Source of the DNA: Symbiodinium natans
Taxonomy: Eukaryota; Sar; Dinophyceae; Suessiales; Symbiodiniaceae
Reading direction: 5' to 3'
DNA: 64,000 nucleotides
Assembly (NCBI GenBank): GCA_905221605.1
Contig: CAJNDS010002246.1
Coordinates: 252,001-316,000, forward strand
Position 1 is the stretch's first letter. Each line of letters begins with the position of its first letter. A model generated the notes under the pieces. It saw only the letters and a program-made list of their open reading frames with translations. It made no database searches and was not told the DNA's origin. Positions 38,426 through 49,084 of the stretch are shown here, one piece after another. The translations under genes were made by a program, and so were the position numbers.

Positions 38426-39268
38426 TGGACGCTTAGGGATTGTCAGAACAGCTCGAGGACTGCTTGCCGAAATATTCAATGTCAACATCTGCCAGCTGGC
38501 CAGAAACCCTAAACCCTAAACCCTAAACCCCAAACCCTAAACCCTAAACCCTTCTGGTTTTGACTTCTGAGTCACACTAGTCTGGGCCAAAGGTGCTTGG
38601 ACCCTCAACCCTCATCCCTCATCTCTCAACCCTCAACCCTTGCAGACATGGTTTCTGCGGAACCCTTGCATAACCAGCTAGGTGAGCTTACATTGGGTCT
38701 AGGGTTTAGGGTTAGAGGGCTGAATGTCTTGGCTTAAGGTTCAAGGTGTGAAAGTGTTAGAGCGTGTAGCGTTTAGGGCACCTTCAGTAAAAAGACGTCT
38801 TGTCTGATGGTTTAAGGTGCGAAAGACTTAAGCCCAACCTCTTCCTGAGCATGCTCCACCTGCGACCTAAACCCATACATCCTGTACCCGAAACCCTAGT
38901 TTCCTCGTAAAATCCAATCCCACGTTGTTTGGCACGACAGGTACGGTTGAGGATTGTGGGCAGGGATTCTACTGGGCTCCACTAACTTAGTTAGTTAAAC
39001 CCTAACCCTAAACCCTATAAACCCTAACAGACAACGGACACACTCAGCAGCAAGACGTCAATAGTTCGATGAGCGTGCCGCGCCGGGTCAACTTCATCAC
39101 TTATAAGGGTTTATAGGGAAAGTGCTTACTTTTCACCTAAACCCAAAACCCTAAACCCTAAGCCTTACGCCCTGAGTCTAGGATTTGAGGTGCCAGGGTT
39201 CCGAAAGATAAGCCAAGACAGGAATCAAGGTGCCGTGCATGTGGCTTACGGTTTTAGCTACTCTTGAA
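38426..39268 (+). CDS. Short plus-strand multi-exon block
   Basis: Exons: 38426-38507 (RLGIVRTARGLLAEIFNVNI), 38646-38681 (textbook microexon: CCCTTGCAG acceptor, MVSAEPLHNQL, donor CTAG|GTGAGC), 39031-39106 (DNGHTQQQDVNSSMSVPRRV then NFITYK), 39182-39268 (FEVPGFRKISQDRNQGAVHV then AYGFSYS and TGA). Product not recognised. Intergenic or UTR sequence follows. Confidence 0.6.
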
Positions 39269-39269
39269 G

Positions 39270-40690
39270 CCGTCTGCATTAGTTGCAATCTGGATAAGGC
39301 AGTGCTACCCTGGCAAGCCTTGACGGTGACACTTATACACTAGAAGTCTCCAAGAAGCATTCCAGGTGCCATAACAAAGCGCCTATGGCAGAAACCTCAC
39401 CCTCTGTGAACATTGGCATCCTAACCTCGAAGCCCCCTTACCGTATACTCTGCGAACTTTGGCACCCTAAACCCTGAACCCTAAACCCTACACCCCTAAC
39501 CCTAAACCCTAAACTCAACACCGTCATCAGTTCCTGAATCTCGAAAGGCCCATGTACCTCTATGAAGCGTGAACTGTGGCCCTGAAACTGCAGGGCTTTC
39601 TAATTCAAAGAGGACTAGAAGAGAACCTAAACCCCAAAAAAGGGGATGAGGGCCTACTCTTGGTCCTAGAAGACCCTAAGTATGTACCCTGGACCCTGTG
39701 ATCTTGTTTTCTGGTCAGAAGCAGTGCACTTCCTGTTGTTCTATGGCTGAGCTGCAACCATTCTGGGCCCCAAACACTGAACCCGAAACAGCCTAGACCC
39801 CAAAACCCTAAACCTTAAACCCCTACAACCCTGGGTTGTAGGGGTTTAAGGTTTAGGGTTTTGGGGTCTAGCCCTAAACCCAAAACCCTGCACCCCTCAA
39901 CCTCTCTACCCTCTGTCCTGAAGCCGAAATCGGGCCGAAATCCCCAACCAAAGGTTCAGGGTTCAGGAAGTACGGTTTACTACTATGGCCCCTAACAGCG
40001 TGAGACAGTGTTGATGTTACTTGGGGTGTGTGTGTGTGTGTGTCTGTATTTATATGCTTCCGTCCTTACAAGCACCGGGTATGTTTGGGTGTCCTTTTGG
40101 GGGTCAAGGCCTTTTCCAGGCTCAGGAGACACTGCAAATACTGGTCAGAACACATGATTCCTCGAAAGCAGATCACTACGACAGAAGCGGGAACTTCGTT
40201 TGTAAGTAGGCTGAAAACACCGGTGAGACCGCAGAACTTCACATGCAACTTTGAGAGAGTTCTTGCAGTTCTTGCAGTTATCTTAATCCCTGTTCCCCTA
40301 GGAAAAAAAGGATCCTTTTTGTTTATATATAAAAAAGCCCATAACCCAAAAAGTAAAAAGGATCCCTAACACTGATTTAGGTTATCGCAGCTGTGGCATG
40401 AACAGTCCTGCCCCAAACAGATCCTAACAATGTTGAACGCACTTTTCTGTATTGCCGAAGGAGTTGTTACCAACATCGGCTTAGATCCTATTGAAAACCA
40501 TCAAACTCTAGTCAATCCTACGAGACCTCTGGAGGATGTCTCAAAAGATTAACCAACCATAACGGTACCTATAACTGTACTTATAACCATGTTAGGGCAC
40601 TGAAGGGGCTTAGAAGTAGGTCATAAGGACAGTTATAATTGGGTAATCAGTACCATGAACCTCCAAGTCAACCCTGAACCCTACTAGCAT
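39270..40690. other. Array-poor region without clear genes
   Basis: Few telomere-type units. Contains a TG microsatellite (40027-40043), a family E fragment (39600-39669), an inverted pair of telomere-like blocks at 39790-39895 (TTTAGGGTTTTGGGGTCTAG and its complement) and a family G copy (40550-40668). Frames at 40021-40369 are not convincing. Confidence 0.5.
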
Positions 40691-40818
40691 GTGGGTAGTT
40701 CTCTAAATTAAGATCCCGTGTGGAGTCCTTCTTTGAAGGGTGCCGTGCTCGTACTCTGAAAGGGGACCCAAAACCCAAAAAATAAAATGGGGACCCAAAT
40801 TTTGAGAACTACCCATGC

Positions 40819-41247
40819 GTGGAGTGTTCATGTCATTTCATAAGGTTCAAATGGAGGCCTGTATCTTTGGGTCTGGGCGTTCGGGCCGGGGGTGGGGGTG
40901 CAGGCTCCTCTCGTTTGGAAATAGAGAATTATCGAAGTTTGTTTCTGGGGGTGGGGGTCAGCCCTTCTCCACTCCAAGAAATACCACAGATGCGGGGGGG
41001 AAGCTGCGATTTTTGGATTTTCGGATTTTGGCAGAAAGGCGCAATCTGCCGGAAAAGCAAACTTCTCCTAGAAAAGCGGGAGTTGTACAATTTGCATGGA
41101 TCAAAAACCCATCATTTTCTGGAAAGCCGCAAGTTCCCCAGCAAAGGCGACATTACTGACGAAACCCGTATTGGAATCGAAAAAAACAGAACAGAACCAT
41201 CCGGAGATTCTCCTGAACAACTTTGCATTTTGTATGGCGAACTTTGA
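40819..41247 (+). CDS. Hypothetical open frames, possibly degenerate
   Basis: Three plus phases are open over parts of this span. Repeated GGCAGAATCTGCCGGAAAA-like words resemble those at 55290-55345. Coding status doubtful. A CACACA/TACATA microsatellite follows (41295-41335). Confidence 0.25.
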   Translation: MECSCHFIRFKWRPVSLGLGVRAGGGGAGSSRLEIENYRSLFLGVGVSPSPLQEIPQMRGGSCDFWIFGFWQKGAICRKSKLLLEKRELYNLHGSKTHHFLESRKFPSKGDITDETRIGIEKNRTEPSGDSPEQLCILYGEL

Positions 41248-41788
41248 AATTTCGAGGTTGATTTATTGGGCTGGCACGGGCGGGCGGATCATGTACATAT
41301 TACATATACATATACACACACACACACGTATGTATGTTTCATATGTCTACATGTTCTATATGCATTGCTGCAACGTGCACGGCTTGGGGATGCCGTGAGG
41401 CTTTCGTTTCTTGCCTACATTAAACTTACTATGGAACACATCGAACTAATCATCCGTATCCCTAAAACTCTAAGACCAACATGCCTTACTTACACACGGA
41501 GATGTCAGGGCGCAGGCTTTCCAACGAGTCCAAGCCACTAAACCCAATGCCCAGTCCCCTTGCACCGGATCTTAAGCTTCTATACAACCTTAGAATACCC
41601 TTATCGAGCTTTGGGCACCTTATATCCCTCGACACATACCCTTTAAGGCGTTCATGTAGGGTACTTCATTCTTTCATTCCCTACTAAGAACCAGCAAGGT
41701 TCTTCCTAAGCCCTAAACCCTAAACCCTAAACCCGAGACCCTAAACCCTAAACCCTAAACCCTAAACCCTAAACCCTAAACCCCAGGG

Positions 41789-41854
41789 TCGCGCGGAATG
41801 TTCAGCCCTGCTTCGCTTGTTGTCTCTGCCGCCTTGGTGCTCCGGGGTGTGGTT
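41789..41854. CDS. Exon island, strand unresolved
   Basis: Plus reads MFSPASLVVSAALVLRG, minus reads HTPEHQGGRDNKRSRAEHSA. Arrays of opposite orientation flank it. Confidence 0.35.
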
Positions 41855-42402
41855 GAGGGTTTAGGGTTTAGAGCTAGGGTTTGGGGTTTAGGGTTTAGGG
41901 CTAGGGTGTAGGGTTTAGGGTTTAGGGCTGGGGTTTAGGGTTTGGGTGTACCCTTAGGCAAGCAAGCAATGATCAACAACACAGGGGAAGGGGTAGTGCG
42001 CAGGGTTTATAAAAGTCAATCGGTCTTCGGAGCTCCCCTGTCACTGAAACCATTAACAAAAACACTGAGGGTTTAGGGCTTAGTGTGTAGGGTTGATGGT
42101 TGAGGGCTTAATTGGGGTGTTTACCCTGAGGGTCCATGTACCTCATCTCATCATTACATACTTGGGCCCCAAAGTCCCTACATAGGAGGTACTGTAAGGC
42201 CCAAGTATCCCTCATTTAGGTACATGGCCCTAAATCCTAAACCTAAACCCTAAACCCTGAACTAGGGTGTGATCAGGCAAGGAATAAAGCTGGGTGGACC
42301 ACGCACGGAAGCAAGAGTCATCAAAAAACGCCAAAGTGAAGGGCCTAAACCCTAAACCCTAAACCCTAAACCCTCAACCCCAAAACCAAAACCCTGAACT
42401 GA

Positions 42403-42504
42403 CAGCATGCCCTCCGCATGTACCGCCTCCTCTGGGCGCTTTTGGAGCGTCATGTCCAGATGTGCTCCTTACTGCCGCTGCGCAGCGACACCCTACATGC
42501 CTGA
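42403..42504 (+). CDS. Probable terminal exon
   Basis: QHALRMYRLLWALLERHVQM, CSLLPLRSDTLHA and TGA (42502-42504), 34 codons with C or G in most third positions, preceded by CTGACAG or similar. CCCTAAA/CCCTATA-type arrays follow from 42575. Confidence 0.6.
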   Translation, partial: QHALRMYRLLWALLERHVQMCSLLPLRSDTLHA

Positions 42505-42758
42505 CAGAAAGCACACCAACCGTTTAGGGTATAGGGTTGAGGGTTTAAGGTGCTACTTTCATTGTTTAATTCCTATAACCCTATAACCCTATAACCCCAT
42601 AACCCTATAACCCTATAACCCTAAACCCTATAACCCTATAACCCTCTAACCCTATAACCCCAAACCCTAAACCCTAAACCCCAAACCCTACCACCCTAAA
42701 CCCCAAACCCTAAACCCTAAACCCCAAACCCTAAACCCTAAACCCTAAACCTACTGAC

Positions 42759-43440
42759 CTGAAACAGGGCCGGTCAAAGGCTGCTGCTCTTTCTTCTGTT
42801 CGCGCTTGCTCGTCTTCTCCTTGTTTAGGGTTTAGGGTTTAGGGTTTAGGGTTTAGGGTTTAGGGTTTAGGGTTCAGGGTTTAGGGTTCGTCTTCTCCTT
42901 GTTTAGGGTTTAGGGTTTAGGGATTAGGGTTTAGGGTTTAGGGTTTAGGGTTTATCTTCGAGCCCTGCACCCGGCGCGCCCAGCAGCCCACATCGAAACT
43001 CACTGGTTGTGAAGGTTTGGGTCGATGTACCTATCTGGTACATACCTAAACCCTAAACCCTAAACCCTCGACCCTAAACCCTAAACCCTAACCCTAAACC
43101 CTAAACCCTAAACCTTAAACCCTAAACCCTAAACCCTAAACCCCAAACCCCACCCGTAAGCCCGGAAGGCCGAAAGAAAAGAAGGCTCCTCGCACTTCTC
43201 TTGCTGGCGTTCGCGCTTGATCTCCTCGGCTGACTTCTGAACCCCTCCTAAAGTTTAACGTGGTTTAGGGTTTAGGGTTTAGGGTTTAGGGTTTAGGGTT
43301 TAGGGTTTAGGGTTTAGGGTTTAGGGTTCCAAAAGGCTAAATGTCCTAAGAGCCAGAAGAAAGCCAAGTCTCCATGCGAGCTCGTTTCGCGGCCTCCTGG
43401 CGACGGCTCGAAGACTTGAAGTTTGAAGTGGTGTTGGGGC
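42759..43440 (-). CDS. Minus-strand multi-exon block, charged protein
   Basis: Exons: 43351-43440 (TTSNFKSSSRRQEAAKRARM then ETWLSSGS), 43153-43242 (VQKSAEEIKRERQQEKCEEP then SFLSAFRAYG), 42955-43003 (EFRCGLLGAPGAGLE), 42759-42823 (KEKTSKREQKKEQQPLTGPV, donor TTTCAG|GTCAGT). The Lys/Glu/Arg composition suggests a long helix. Every intron contains a telomere-type array. Phase of the last exon is uncertain because its upstream edge is duplicated (42810-42823 and 42888-42901). Confidence 0.65.
42810..42953 (+). repeat. TTTAGGG array flanked by 14 bp direct repeats, plus a second array
   Basis: TCGTCTTCTCCTTG at 42810-42823 and 42888-42901 flank 64 bp of TTTAGGG; a second array follows at 42902-42953. 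The duplicated 14 bp is the edge of a coding exon. Confidence 0.9.
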
Positions 43441-43709
43441 TTCGTCGTATGGGTTTAGGGTTTAGGGTTTAGGGTTTAGGGTTTAGGGTTTAGGGTTTAG
43501 GGTTTAGGGTTTAGGGTTTAGGGTTTAGGGTTTAGGGTTTAGGGGTACTTTTCTGTTAAATCAATACATGACAAATTTTTTACGGGTCCACGTACCCCAT
43601 CATTCATTATTGTGTGATTGGGCCTTGAAAGTCCCTAACTAGGAGGTACTTTGAGGCCCAAGTAGTCCCTATTTAGGTACATGGACCCTTGGGAAATTTG
43701 TAGATTCTT

Positions 43710-43901
43710 ATGTCGTTCATACTACATGAATTTCCTTGGGCTTGCGTCATGAAAGGCAACCTGGCCTCTTGTTGCGCGAGGGTCTTCTGCTATTGGGATT
43801 CTGTTTTAGGAGCTTTTGGATCAGGGAAACCCACAAACCCACGCCCTAGATGCACTTCATGGCACGTTTCCAGCATCTCCTGGGGGGGAGAATTATTCTA
43901 G
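43710..43901 (+). CDS. Small hypothetical protein, 63 codons
   Basis: ATG at 43710, MSFILHEFPWACVMKGNLAS..., TAG at 43899-43901. It follows the right end of a family A element. No family recognised. Confidence 0.4.
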   Translation: MSFILHEFPWACVMKGNLASCCARVFCYWDSVLGAFGSGKPTNPRPRCTSWHVSSISWGGELF

Positions 43902-44775
43902 CAGCTTGCCAGGCTTCTATACAAGGACCAACTTAAGACCGCTAAGGGTGTAGGGCTTCGGGTGTATAGGGTTTAGGGTTTAGGGATTAGGGTGTAGGGT
44001 TTAGAGGGTTTATCAGGTTTAGGCTTCAAGCTTAAGGTCGAGGGCTTAGGGCTTGCAACATGATGCCCTTCAGGGTTACAAGACTATACCACAGGCGCAG
44101 GGACCCTGCCTTGGTAAACAGCAAACCCAACATCCTACACCTTCTGTGGCTAGGGCAAAATCCCTAAACCCTAAACCCTAAACCCTAAACCCTAAACCCT
44201 AAACCCTAAACCCTAAACCCTAAACCCTAAACACACCAAGGGTCCACGCACCTCTATAGTATATACTTGGGCCCTAAAGCTACTAAAGGAACCCCTTTAA
44301 GGCTCAAGTGTATACTGCATCGGTACATGCCCTAATCCCTAGACCCTAGACCCTAGACCCTAGACCCTAGACCCTAAACCCTAAACCCTAAACCCTAAAC
44401 CCTAAACCCTAAACCCTAAACCCTACCTAGGTACACGGGCCCTTCGGGACAGACGAGGGCCTCGTTTAAATCCTGAGCCTTCTAGGAATCTGTGTCGTAA
44501 AATCAGGCTCATGGCATAGATCCCTCCCGATGTTTAGGGTTTAGGGTTTAGGGTTAAGGGTTTAGGGTGTAGGGTCACCCCAATATCGGTAGTGGTAGTA
44601 GAAAGCAAGAACGAACATAACTAACACTACTAATCAGAGCTCGATCTCTACCCAACCCTAAACCCTAGAACCCTTCCAACCTTAAAACCCTTATTATAAA
44701 TCCTAAACCGTACAACCCAAAACCCTAAATAAACCCTAACAACCTTATAACCCTTAACCCTAAAATCCTAAACAG

Positions 44776-44833
44776 CGGGCCTTCTGTTGCTTCTTGGAGA
44801 GAACGCCACCTCATCACCCAGAGCTGACTTGGG
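44776..44833 (+). CDS. Exon island adjoining a family H element
   Basis: After AAACAG: RAFCCFLERTPPHHPELTWG. The coding character stops where the family H element (44832-44932) begins. Confidence 0.45.
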
Positions 44834-45171
44834 GCTTTCCGAAAATAGGGGTACGCTTTTGGGGGGTCCCTTTAAGGGAGTCTATTCTACTTGGGGCATA
44901 AGAGGGGTACCCCTATTCTTGGCAAACACCCACTTGTCAAACCCGAACCCCATGTTGGCTGCCGGTTCTGACTATGACTGCCCTTTACATGCTTAGGGTT
45001 TGGGCTTTAGGGTTCAGGGTTTCCAGTCACCCAAAAACAGCAGGCTCTCGAGGCAGGCACAAGGTTGGGGTTTAAGGTCCGGGACACATAGCCTGAACGA
45101 AAACCATAGCCCTAGAACCCTGAATCCTCAACACCCTTTCTGTAAATGTTTAAACAACCCAAACACAGTAA

Positions 45172-45444
45172 CCCTAAGCCCTAAGCCCTAAGCCCTAAGC
45201 CCTAAGCCCTAAGCCCTAAGCCCTAAGCCCTAAGCCCTAAGCCCTAAGCCCTAAGCCCTAAGCCCTCAGCCCTAAGCCCTAAGCCCTAAGCCCTAAGCCC
45301 TAAGCCCTAAGCCCTAAGCCCTAAGCCCTAAGCCCTAAGCCCTAAGCCCTAAGCCCTAAAGCCTAAGCCCTAAAGCCTAAGCCCTAAAGCCTAAGCCCTA
45401 AACCCTAAGCCCTAAACCCTAAGCCCTAAGCCCGAAACCCTAAA
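45172..45444 (-). repeat. Homogeneous (CCCTAAG)n variant array
   Basis: About 35 units of CCCTAAG, almost without CCCTAAA until the right end, where CCTAAAG and CCCTAAA units mix in. This indicates local amplification of a variant unit. Confidence 0.95.
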
Positions 45445-46030
45445 AACACCCTTACCGTAAAGGTTGGCCAAATCCGAAGCGGAGGTTCAAGGGTTTCGGA
45501 CCTTCCGGTTGGGCGCCCGAATGGTTAGGAGTTGGTGAATGACAAAGATGGGAGCCTTCTTCCTTTTAGGGTTTAGGGTTTAGGGTTTAGGGTTTCAGGT
45601 TTTGTGGAGGATGTATCCCTAAGGCCAGGATGCCGAGGGGCCCATGTACCTCATTCTTACAGACTTGGGCCCCAAAGTCCCTACACAGAAGAGTTTAGGG
45701 CAACCCTACACCCTAAGCAAACCCTAAGCCCTAAACCCCTAAACCCCTAAACCCCAAACCCCACACCCCAGACTCGAGTCGAACATTCCCCGACGTGAAG
45801 CCTGTAGTGCTTCGGGCTTCGGAGTTGTTGAGAGCCTGAAGCTCTACCAACCCCTTAACCCTAACCTTAAACCCTAAACTCTGAACCCTAAACCCTAAAC
45901 TCTGAACCCTAAACCCTAAACCCTAAACCTTTATAGTTCCCAAAGTTGACATCCAAAAGCCCCAAACCCGGAGGCCTCCGTCGTTCACCGCCATCAGGGC
46001 GCTCCCGCCGCCACGAGCGCCTTAGCATCG

Positions 46031-46198
46031 CTGGGGTTTGGGGTTTAGGGCTTGAGGTTTAGGGTTTGGGGTTTAGGGTTTGGGGCTTGGGGTTTAGGGT
46101 TTGAGGTTTAGGGTTTGGGGTTTAGGGTTTGGGGCTTGGGGTTCAGGGTTTGAGGTTTAGGGTTTGGGGTTTAGGGTTTCGGGTTTGGTGTAGGGTTT
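46031..46198 (+). repeat. Higher-order array, 49 bp period
   Basis: Seven 7-mers (CTTGGGG TTTAGGG TTTGAGG TTTAGGG TTTGGGG TTTAGGG TTTGGGG) repeat as a 49 bp unit at 46087-46135 and 46136-46184, with a partial third copy upstream. Confidence 0.85.
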
Positions 46199-46216
46199 GG
46201 GTTTATAGGGATTGAG

Positions 46217-46519
46217 GTGCATGTAACAGGCAGCCCTCGCGAGTCATGGCCACTAACTGCGCGTCAGGCGTTCGGATACTTTACACCGAAATGTTTAGGG
46301 TTCAGGGTGATCGCTTGCGCCTTCGATCAATGTTTAGCATCCAGTGCTGGCACTCATCTGCGCACTAAAGTCTTTTGCCTGCGCCATGTACTCGCAGACG
46401 GCATGTATGAGAGGAGGGAGACCTCGAGAGAGGCAGACTTGCAAGTCACCGTTGACAGAGCTGACTGGTGCGCGCGCACGCTCTGGAAACATCATGAGGA
46501 CACTTTGCTGACTGTGTGA
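46217..46519 (+). CDS. Probable terminal exon, hypothetical protein
   Basis: A 100-codon plus frame: SPRESWPLTARQAFGYFTPK...KVFCLRHVLADGMYERRETS...ADWCARTLWKHHEDTLLTV, TGA at 46517-46519. No ATG at the start, so probably an exon. One TTTAGGG unit lies inside the frame (CLGFRV). AT-rich, array-free sequence follows to 46950 and may be 3-prime UTR. A minus frame overlaps. Confidence 0.5.
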   Translation: MHVTGSPRESWPLTARQAFGYFTPKCLGFRVIACAFDQCLASSAGTHLRTKVFCLRHVLADGMYERRETSREADLQVTVDRADWCARTLWKHHEDTLLTV

Positions 46520-46950
46520 TGAAAGAATGCTGTGCAGCATGTTTCCATGGCAGAGGGGCGTTTTGGTGACGAAGCCGCACAACAACTTTCTCGTTTCATG
46601 CGGAGCGCTATGCGCTACAGTTGGTTTTCACCCGTTTGGGCGGAATCTGCCAGGGCCCAGCCCACATGACGCATGCCCTTGCCCTTATAGACATACATTC
46701 AAAGCCGTAAAAATTAATACAAAAAGCGAGCGAAATACTTAACATAAGCTACACGATGTTGCCAAAACATACAACCACTTATGTCTGCTTACATGTTCTC
46801 ATAATTTGATATGGAATGGCTAATTTGCACTGCGAACTGTATTATAAACCCCGCCCTCTACAGTATGAATTCTAAGCAATACTCAACATACACCTTGGGC
46901 ATAGGTCAAACGGTGTGGCTTTGGCTTCTGTTGAAATATTCTTAGATACC
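46520..46950. other. AT-richer unique stretch
   Basis: No arrays, no convincing frame after 46742. Plausibly 3-prime UTR and spacer. Confidence 0.4.
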
Positions 46951-47154
46951 CTGAAGGTCCATGTACGTAAACAAGGAATACTAGGGTCTTAACGTACCTC
47001 CTATCTAAGGACTTTGGGGCCCAAGTAAGTACTGTTGAGGTACACGGACCCTTAGCATCCTCCTTGCCTTAGGGATACATCCTCCACAAAAGCTGAAAGC
47101 CTAAAACCTAAACTCTACACAGCCAAAAGGTCCGGCGTTGTACTGTGGAAACTC

Positions 47155-47238
47155 ATGGGTTCCATTCGAATTCTAAGGTCCTCAAAAGGAGGGGAGTCCC
47201 AAGCAGGCAAGGACCTGCGTAGCGGCGTAGCACAAGCT
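47155..47238 (+). CDS. Exon with GT donor
   Basis: ATG at 47155 or an in-frame upstream extension (SGVVLWKL): MGSIRILRSSKGGESQAGKD then LRSGVAQA, ending GCT|GTAAGC. 28 codons exactly from ATG to donor. Confidence 0.6.
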
Positions 47239-47402
47239 GTAAGCCCTAAACCCTAAAGCCAAAAGCCAAAACCCTAAACCCGAAACCCTAAACCCCAAGC
47301 CTAAACCCTAAACCCAAAGGCCCTCCCGGGAGCCACCCGCCCCCCCCCCCCCCCCCCCCCCCCCCACACCCTCAACTTCAGGACTTTGTGTGTACAAAGT
47401 AG

Positions 47403-47457
47403 GATGTGCGCCTGCGTTGGCCGGCGGCTCCTCCTGTGGTACCCACACGCTCCGACA
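47403..47457 (+). CDS. Small exon with acceptor and donor
   Basis: AAGTAG acceptor, DVRLRWPAAPPVVPTRSD, then CGACAG|GGTTTAGGG, where the intron begins as a TTTAGGG array. Confidence 0.55.
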
Positions 47458-47542
47458 GGGTTTAGGGTTTAGGGTTTAGGGTTTAGGGTTTAGGGTTTAG
47501 GGTTTAGGGTTTAGGATTTAGGGTTTAGGGTTTAGGGTTTAG

Positions 47543-47852
47543 GGTCCGCCGACCCTGGCGGCGTGTTGGATGGGAAAAGGAGGTGAAAACCTCCCTCTTT
47601 CCCTCCTTAACCCCCCAAAACGCGGGGGGGGGGGGGGGTAGGGGGGGGTAGGGGGGGGTCCCCGGGCAGCTTTTCCATGGAGGGCCAGGCCACCCACACG
47701 GCATAAACTCACGGACCATAGGCGGTTTCGCACAGGACATAGGGGGTTTTTGGGAAAAACTTGGCATCCTTTGACCTAACGAACGCGTTTAAACCTTTCA
47801 ACTATGCTCCAGCGGGTCGGCGGCTTGAGCCGGAGGCTCTTAAATTTATTGT
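47543..47852. repeat. Segmental duplication, copy 2 (partner at 5690-6095)
   Basis: Same left junction AGGGTCCGCCGACCCTGGCG. Lacks the roughly 125 bp block of copy 1. Right junction TTAAATTTATTG, then TTTAGGG. Confidence 0.9.
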
Positions 47853-48027
47853 TTAGGGTTTAGGGTGTTTACCCTAAGGGTCCACATGCTTCATTATTGC
47901 ATACTTGGGCCTACATAGGAGGTATGCTGTGGGGGCGGCTTTGCGAGCTCCGTTGAGACGCCTGCCTTCTTAAACCCGAAAAAAACAAACCCTAAACCCT
48001 AAACCCTAAACCCTAAACCCTAATTAG

Positions 48028-48068
48028 ACTTGCGCCTCCGCCAGGTCCGAAGCTTTAATGTGCGGGTT
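48028..48068 (+). CDS. Microexon with consensus sites
   Basis: CTAATTAG acceptor, LRLRQVRSFNVRV, donor GTT|GTAGGT. About 41 bp. The upstream intron end is the tail of a CCCTAAA array. Confidence 0.5.
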
Positions 48069-48374
48069 GTAGGTTTGTATGTCTGACGCAGGCTTTTGAA
48101 TTGCTAGTATCCCCAAAAGGACCCTAAAGACACAGTCACCAAACGCGTAAGGAGCCATATGAACGCGCACCAAGAACAGCAACATAAACCCTGCCTCATG
48201 AATACCCTGTTAATTGTGTTATATACACGGTCACTCCTACTTGCAACCCGACTTACTTGAACCCCATGTTGCCCTAAACAGTCTAAAGTACAACTGACCC
48301 TAAACCCTAAACCCTAAACCCTAAGCCCTAAACCCTAAACCCTAAACCCTGAACCCTAAACCCTAAACCCTAAA

Positions 48375-48498
48375 CCTCAACCCCGAAGCCCCCAAGAGCC
48401 TTAATAAAGTACTGGGCTCCTCTTCCTCCGTGTCGGAGTCTGAGTCGTCGAACCAGACGGTGGCACGATCGCTGAGATTCAGGATGCACCTACATGGG
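48375..48498. CDS. Exon island with acidic or serine-rich reading
   Basis: Minus reads LNLSDRATVWFDDSDSDTEE then EEPSTLLRLLGASG. Plus reads PEAPKSLNKVLGSSSSVSES. Both are protein-like. In the minus sense the exon starts at CATGTAG|GTGC, and that AG belongs to the duplicated end of a family C-like element. Confidence 0.5.
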
Positions 48499-48655
48499 TT
48501 TTGGGGGTTCAGGGTTTTGGGTTTAGGGTTTAGGGTTAGTTCGCACCTACATGGGTGGTTGTCAAAATGTTGGTCCCTTTTTGGATCCCTATTATAATAC
48601 GGCACCTATTTAGGGTACCCCAAAAAGGATCATAATTTTGACAGCCTCCCACATG
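48486..48655. mobile_element. Family C-like element with duplicated end around a TTTAGGG array
   Basis: GCACCTACATGGGT at 48486-48499 and 48543-48556 flank 43 bp of TTTGGGG/TTTAGGG. The second copy continues into the inverted-repeat element ending at 48655. Confidence 0.8.
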
Positions 48656-48948
48656 GTTCTGAGGGTCGTTAAGGGCTTTGGGGTTTTCGGGTTTGAAGGG
48701 TTTTGGGGTTTTGGGGTTTTGTTAGGGCGTTTAGGGTTCTTAGGGCTTTTGGGAGTTTTAAGACCTTTAGGGCTTCTAGGGTTTCTAGGGGTTTTCGCGT
48801 TTTTAGGGCTTTCTTTGCTAGTGTTTTGAAGGGTTTACAGCTTTTCGTTGGCTTTTGTTTCCGGTTTAGGGCTTGTAGGGGTTTCAGGTTGTTTGGGGTC
48901 TTGGGTTCCCACATCAGAGGGTGCCAATCCTTAACCACCCTCCCCTAA
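48638..48948. other. G/T-rich intron-like stretch
   Basis: Long low-complexity frames on both strands (Phe/Gly/Val-rich or Lys/Leu/Thr-rich) come from degenerate GGGTTTTGGGGTTTT words. Not called coding. Confidence 0.5.
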
Positions 48949-49084
48949 AGTTTAGGTTTAGGGTTTAGGGTTAGGGTTTAGGGTTTAGGGTTTAGGGTTT
49001 AGGGATTTAAAACGCGAAGCCCTAAACCCTAAACTAAACCCTGACCTTAAGCTCAAAACCCTAACCTTAAACCCTAAACCTGCC

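Noticed and set aside
42560-42745. Satellite distinct from the telomere repeat (CCCTATAA)n
   Set aside because: Interspersed with CCCTAAA and CCCCAAA, so better read as a degraded telomere-type array.
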